In this document: positions 62,646-64,000 of the stretch, one piece after another
Layout: each line of letters opens with the position of its first letter
Position numbering within the stretch: the stretch's first letter is position 1
Assembly (NCBI RefSeq): GCF_004519545.1
Contig: NZ_SDKM01000023.1
Span: forward strand, 1 to 64,000
Direction: 5' to 3'
Length of the DNA: 64,000 nt
Source: Nocardioides guangzhouensis
GTDB lineage: Bacteria > Actinomycetota > Actinomycetes > Propionibacteriales > Nocardioidaceae
Program-made: the position numbers and the translations under genes
The notes under the pieces: model-generated
Databases searched by the model: none
The model's input: the letters and a program-made list of their open reading frames with translations, nothing else
What the model was told of the DNA's origin: nothing

Positions 62646-64000
62646 CTACGCGTCGCCGACATCTCGAAGGGCTAGGGCCGCGTGGACGAGCGCTGCGTGC
62701 GTCAGCGCCTGCGGGTAGTTGCCGAGGTGCTGATGCGTGCGGGGGTCCATTTCCTCGGCGTACAGCCCCAACGGGCTGGCCAGGGTGATGAGTTCGTTGA
62801 ACATCGCGTGGGCTTCGGCCGGTCGTCCAGTGCGAGCGAGCGCCTGGACGAGCCAGAAGGAACACGGCAGGAACGCGCCTTCGGCACCCAGAAGGCCGTC
62901 GTTTCCGGGTAGATATCTGTAGAGCAACGGTGTGCCGGCGTCGAGGTCGCGCGTGATGGCGTCGATGGTTCCTCGGATCCGTGGCGAGTCCGGAGGGTCG
63001 AAGTTCAGCTGGGGCACGATCAAGAGCGCGGCGTCGGTGTCGTCGGATCCATAACTGCGTGTGTAGGTGCCCCTCGCGCTGTTGAAGCCGCGCCGATTGA
63101 TCTCCTCACGCAGCTTTGCCCGTTCGGCATTCCACCAACGGGAGCGTGAGGCCGCGGTGCGGTGGTGTGCGGCAATCCGTAGTGCACGGTCCAGGGCAAG
63201 CCAGGCCATCATCTTGGAGTGCACGTGGTGGGCGGTGTCGGCGCGAATTTCCCAGATGCCGGCATCAGGCTCCCTCCAACGCCTCGCGACCGTGTCCGCG
63301 AATCCAGCCATGGTTCGCCACGTCTCGGAGTACAGGTGGTGTCCGGTGCGGGTGAGCAGCCAAGCGGCGTCCAGGATCCAGCCGTACCCGTCGAGTTGGT
63401 GTTGGTCGGCCGCGGCGTTTCCCACTCGAACTGGCGCAGTGTCGGCGTAGCCCGGCCAGTCCGCGAGCGTTCGCTCGGCTGCCGGGTGCTTGCCGTGCAG
63501 GGTGAGCAGCACGGGCAGTCGTGGTCGATCGAGGCGGGTGGCGCTGAGCAGCCAGGCCATGAAGGCCCGGGCCTCGTCTTGTTTGCCGACACCTAGGAAG
63601 GCGCCGATACCGATGCTGGCGTCGCGGGGCCAGGCGTAGCGGTAGTCCCAGTTGCGCACGCCGCCGAGGATCTCTGGCAAGGACGTCGTTGGGGCCGCAA
63701 CCGGGGCTCCGGACGGTGAGTAGGTCAGCAACCGGAGGGTGAGCAGGCTGCGGACGACGGCGTCGCGGCGGGGGAGTCTGGGGTCGATCCCACGGCACCA
63801 TGCCCGCCATTGCCGTTCGTCATCCAAGAGCGCGTCCCAGGCGGCGTCCGGGTCGACGTGCACGAGTGGTTCACGATCGGCGATCGTCATCACCGTGGTG
63901 AATGGGCGGCCGGGTGTCACGGTCACGGTGTGGGGCACGCCCGGGTCGATGGTCGCGGCGGGGGTTGTGCTCAACGCGATGGCCAGGGCCGACCAGGTGC
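62646..64000 (-). CDS. GH15 glucoamylase/trehalase-like, 5' end off window
   Basis: At least 451 residues; the frame stays open to the right edge, so the start lies beyond. The (alpha/alpha)6 catalytic domain of GH15 is visible: LLTYSPSGAPVAAPTTSLPE, GGVRNWDYRYAWPRDASIGI, then QHQLDGYGWILDAAWLLTRT, WREPDAGIWEIRADTAHHVH, LGAEGAFLPCSFWLVQALAR and YAEEMDPRTHQHLGNYPQAL. RNWDYRYAWPRDA is the substrate-binding signature. Catalytic glutamates are those of PDAGIWEIR and YAEEMD. Actinobacterial members are often trehalases. The N-terminal beta-sandwich domain is mostly outside. Confidence 0.92.
   Translation of the reverse strand, partial: TWSALAIALSTTPAATIDPGVPHTVTVTPGRPFTTVMTIADREPLVHVDPDAAWDALLDDERQWRAWCRGIDPRLPRRDAVVRSLLTLRLLTYSPSGAPVAAPTTSLPEILGGVRNWDYRYAWPRDASIGIGAFLGVGKQDEARAFMAWLLSATRLDRPRLPVLLTLHGKHPAAERTLADWPGYADTAPVRVGNAAADQHQLDGYGWILDAAWLLTRTGHHLYSETWRTMAGFADTVARRWREPDAGIWEIRADTAHHVHSKMMAWLALDRALRIAAHHRTAASRSRWWNAERAKLREEINRRGFNSARGTYTRSYGSDDTDAALLIVPQLNFDPPDSPRIRGTIDAITRDLDAGTPLLYRYLPGNDGLLGAEGAFLPCSFWLVQALARTGRPAEAHAMFNELITLASPLGLYAEEMDPRTHQHLGNYPQALTHAALVHAALALRDVGDA

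Overview
The window is high-GC DNA from an actinobacterium. The evidence is GC-rich codon use, many GTG starts, 4-nt ATGA/GTGA gene overlaps, ANTAR, MEDS-LuxR and SpoIIE/RsbW-type regulators, and actinobacterial IS481/IS256 remnants. A Nocardioides- or Pseudonocardia-like source fits, but the genus cannot be fixed from sequence alone. There are no rRNA genes, no complete tRNA and no CRISPR array.

Region by region. 0-10.6 kb holds single regulatory and metabolic genes (methyltransferase, 7TM-PAS-SpoIIE phosphatase, lipoproteins, DHFR-like reductase, RsbW-like ATPase, ANTAR protein, MEDS-LuxR regulator). It is interrupted at 6.3-7.0 kb by a mosaic of broken pieces: a LuxR regulator tail, an IS110 transposase piece, one copy of a dispersed repeat and a probable Rep-initiator fragment. 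10.7-20.1 kb is one compact stress operon: dnaK-grpE-dnaJ-cbpM-clpB-thioredoxin-UBP zinc finger-cNMP/TrxR-like flavoprotein-FMN reductase. 20.1-22.4 kb carries two tandem paralogous membrane proteins, one frameshifted. 22.5-26.6 kb is a LuxR-type AAA regulator and a DUF1059 gene bracketed by two direct copies of a ~190-bp repeat. 27-39 kb is accessory: dps, small single-TM proteins, a D-amino-acid dehydrogenase-like enzyme, a DksA-type protein, an alpha/beta hydrolase, a transaldolase homologue lacking its catalytic lysine, a TetR regulator, and pseudogenes of aceE and an EamA transporter. Near 39.2 kb lies a 3' tRNA end without a 5' half, followed by IS481 and (after a rocD pair) IS256 remnants. 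This looks like an island border.

43.0-61.4 kb is the most interesting part. A divergently arranged, tightly coupled cluster combines four components. (a) Genes resembling bacterial coenzyme M biosynthesis: a ComA-type phosphosulfolactate synthase, two aspartase/fumarase-superfamily lyases and a PLP enzyme of the D-cysteine desulfhydrase/cysteate lyase type. (b) FdrA- and DUF1116-type subunits of an oxamate-carbamoyltransferase-like enzyme plus carbamate kinase. (c) Most of the conserved genes of the 'Nit1C' nitrogen-starvation cluster (radical SAM, GNAT, AIR-synthase-like, Sll0783/DsrE-like, glycosyltransferase), but no nitrilase. (d) A single-cysteine disulfide reductase, an amidohydrolase, an OsmC protein and a local XRE-cupin regulator. 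I know of no described system with this composition. The inferred theme is synthesis or turnover of a sulfonated, possibly carbamoylated small thiol or amine; the product is unknown.

The window ends with an AhpD-like protein and a GH15 glycosidase that runs off the right edge.
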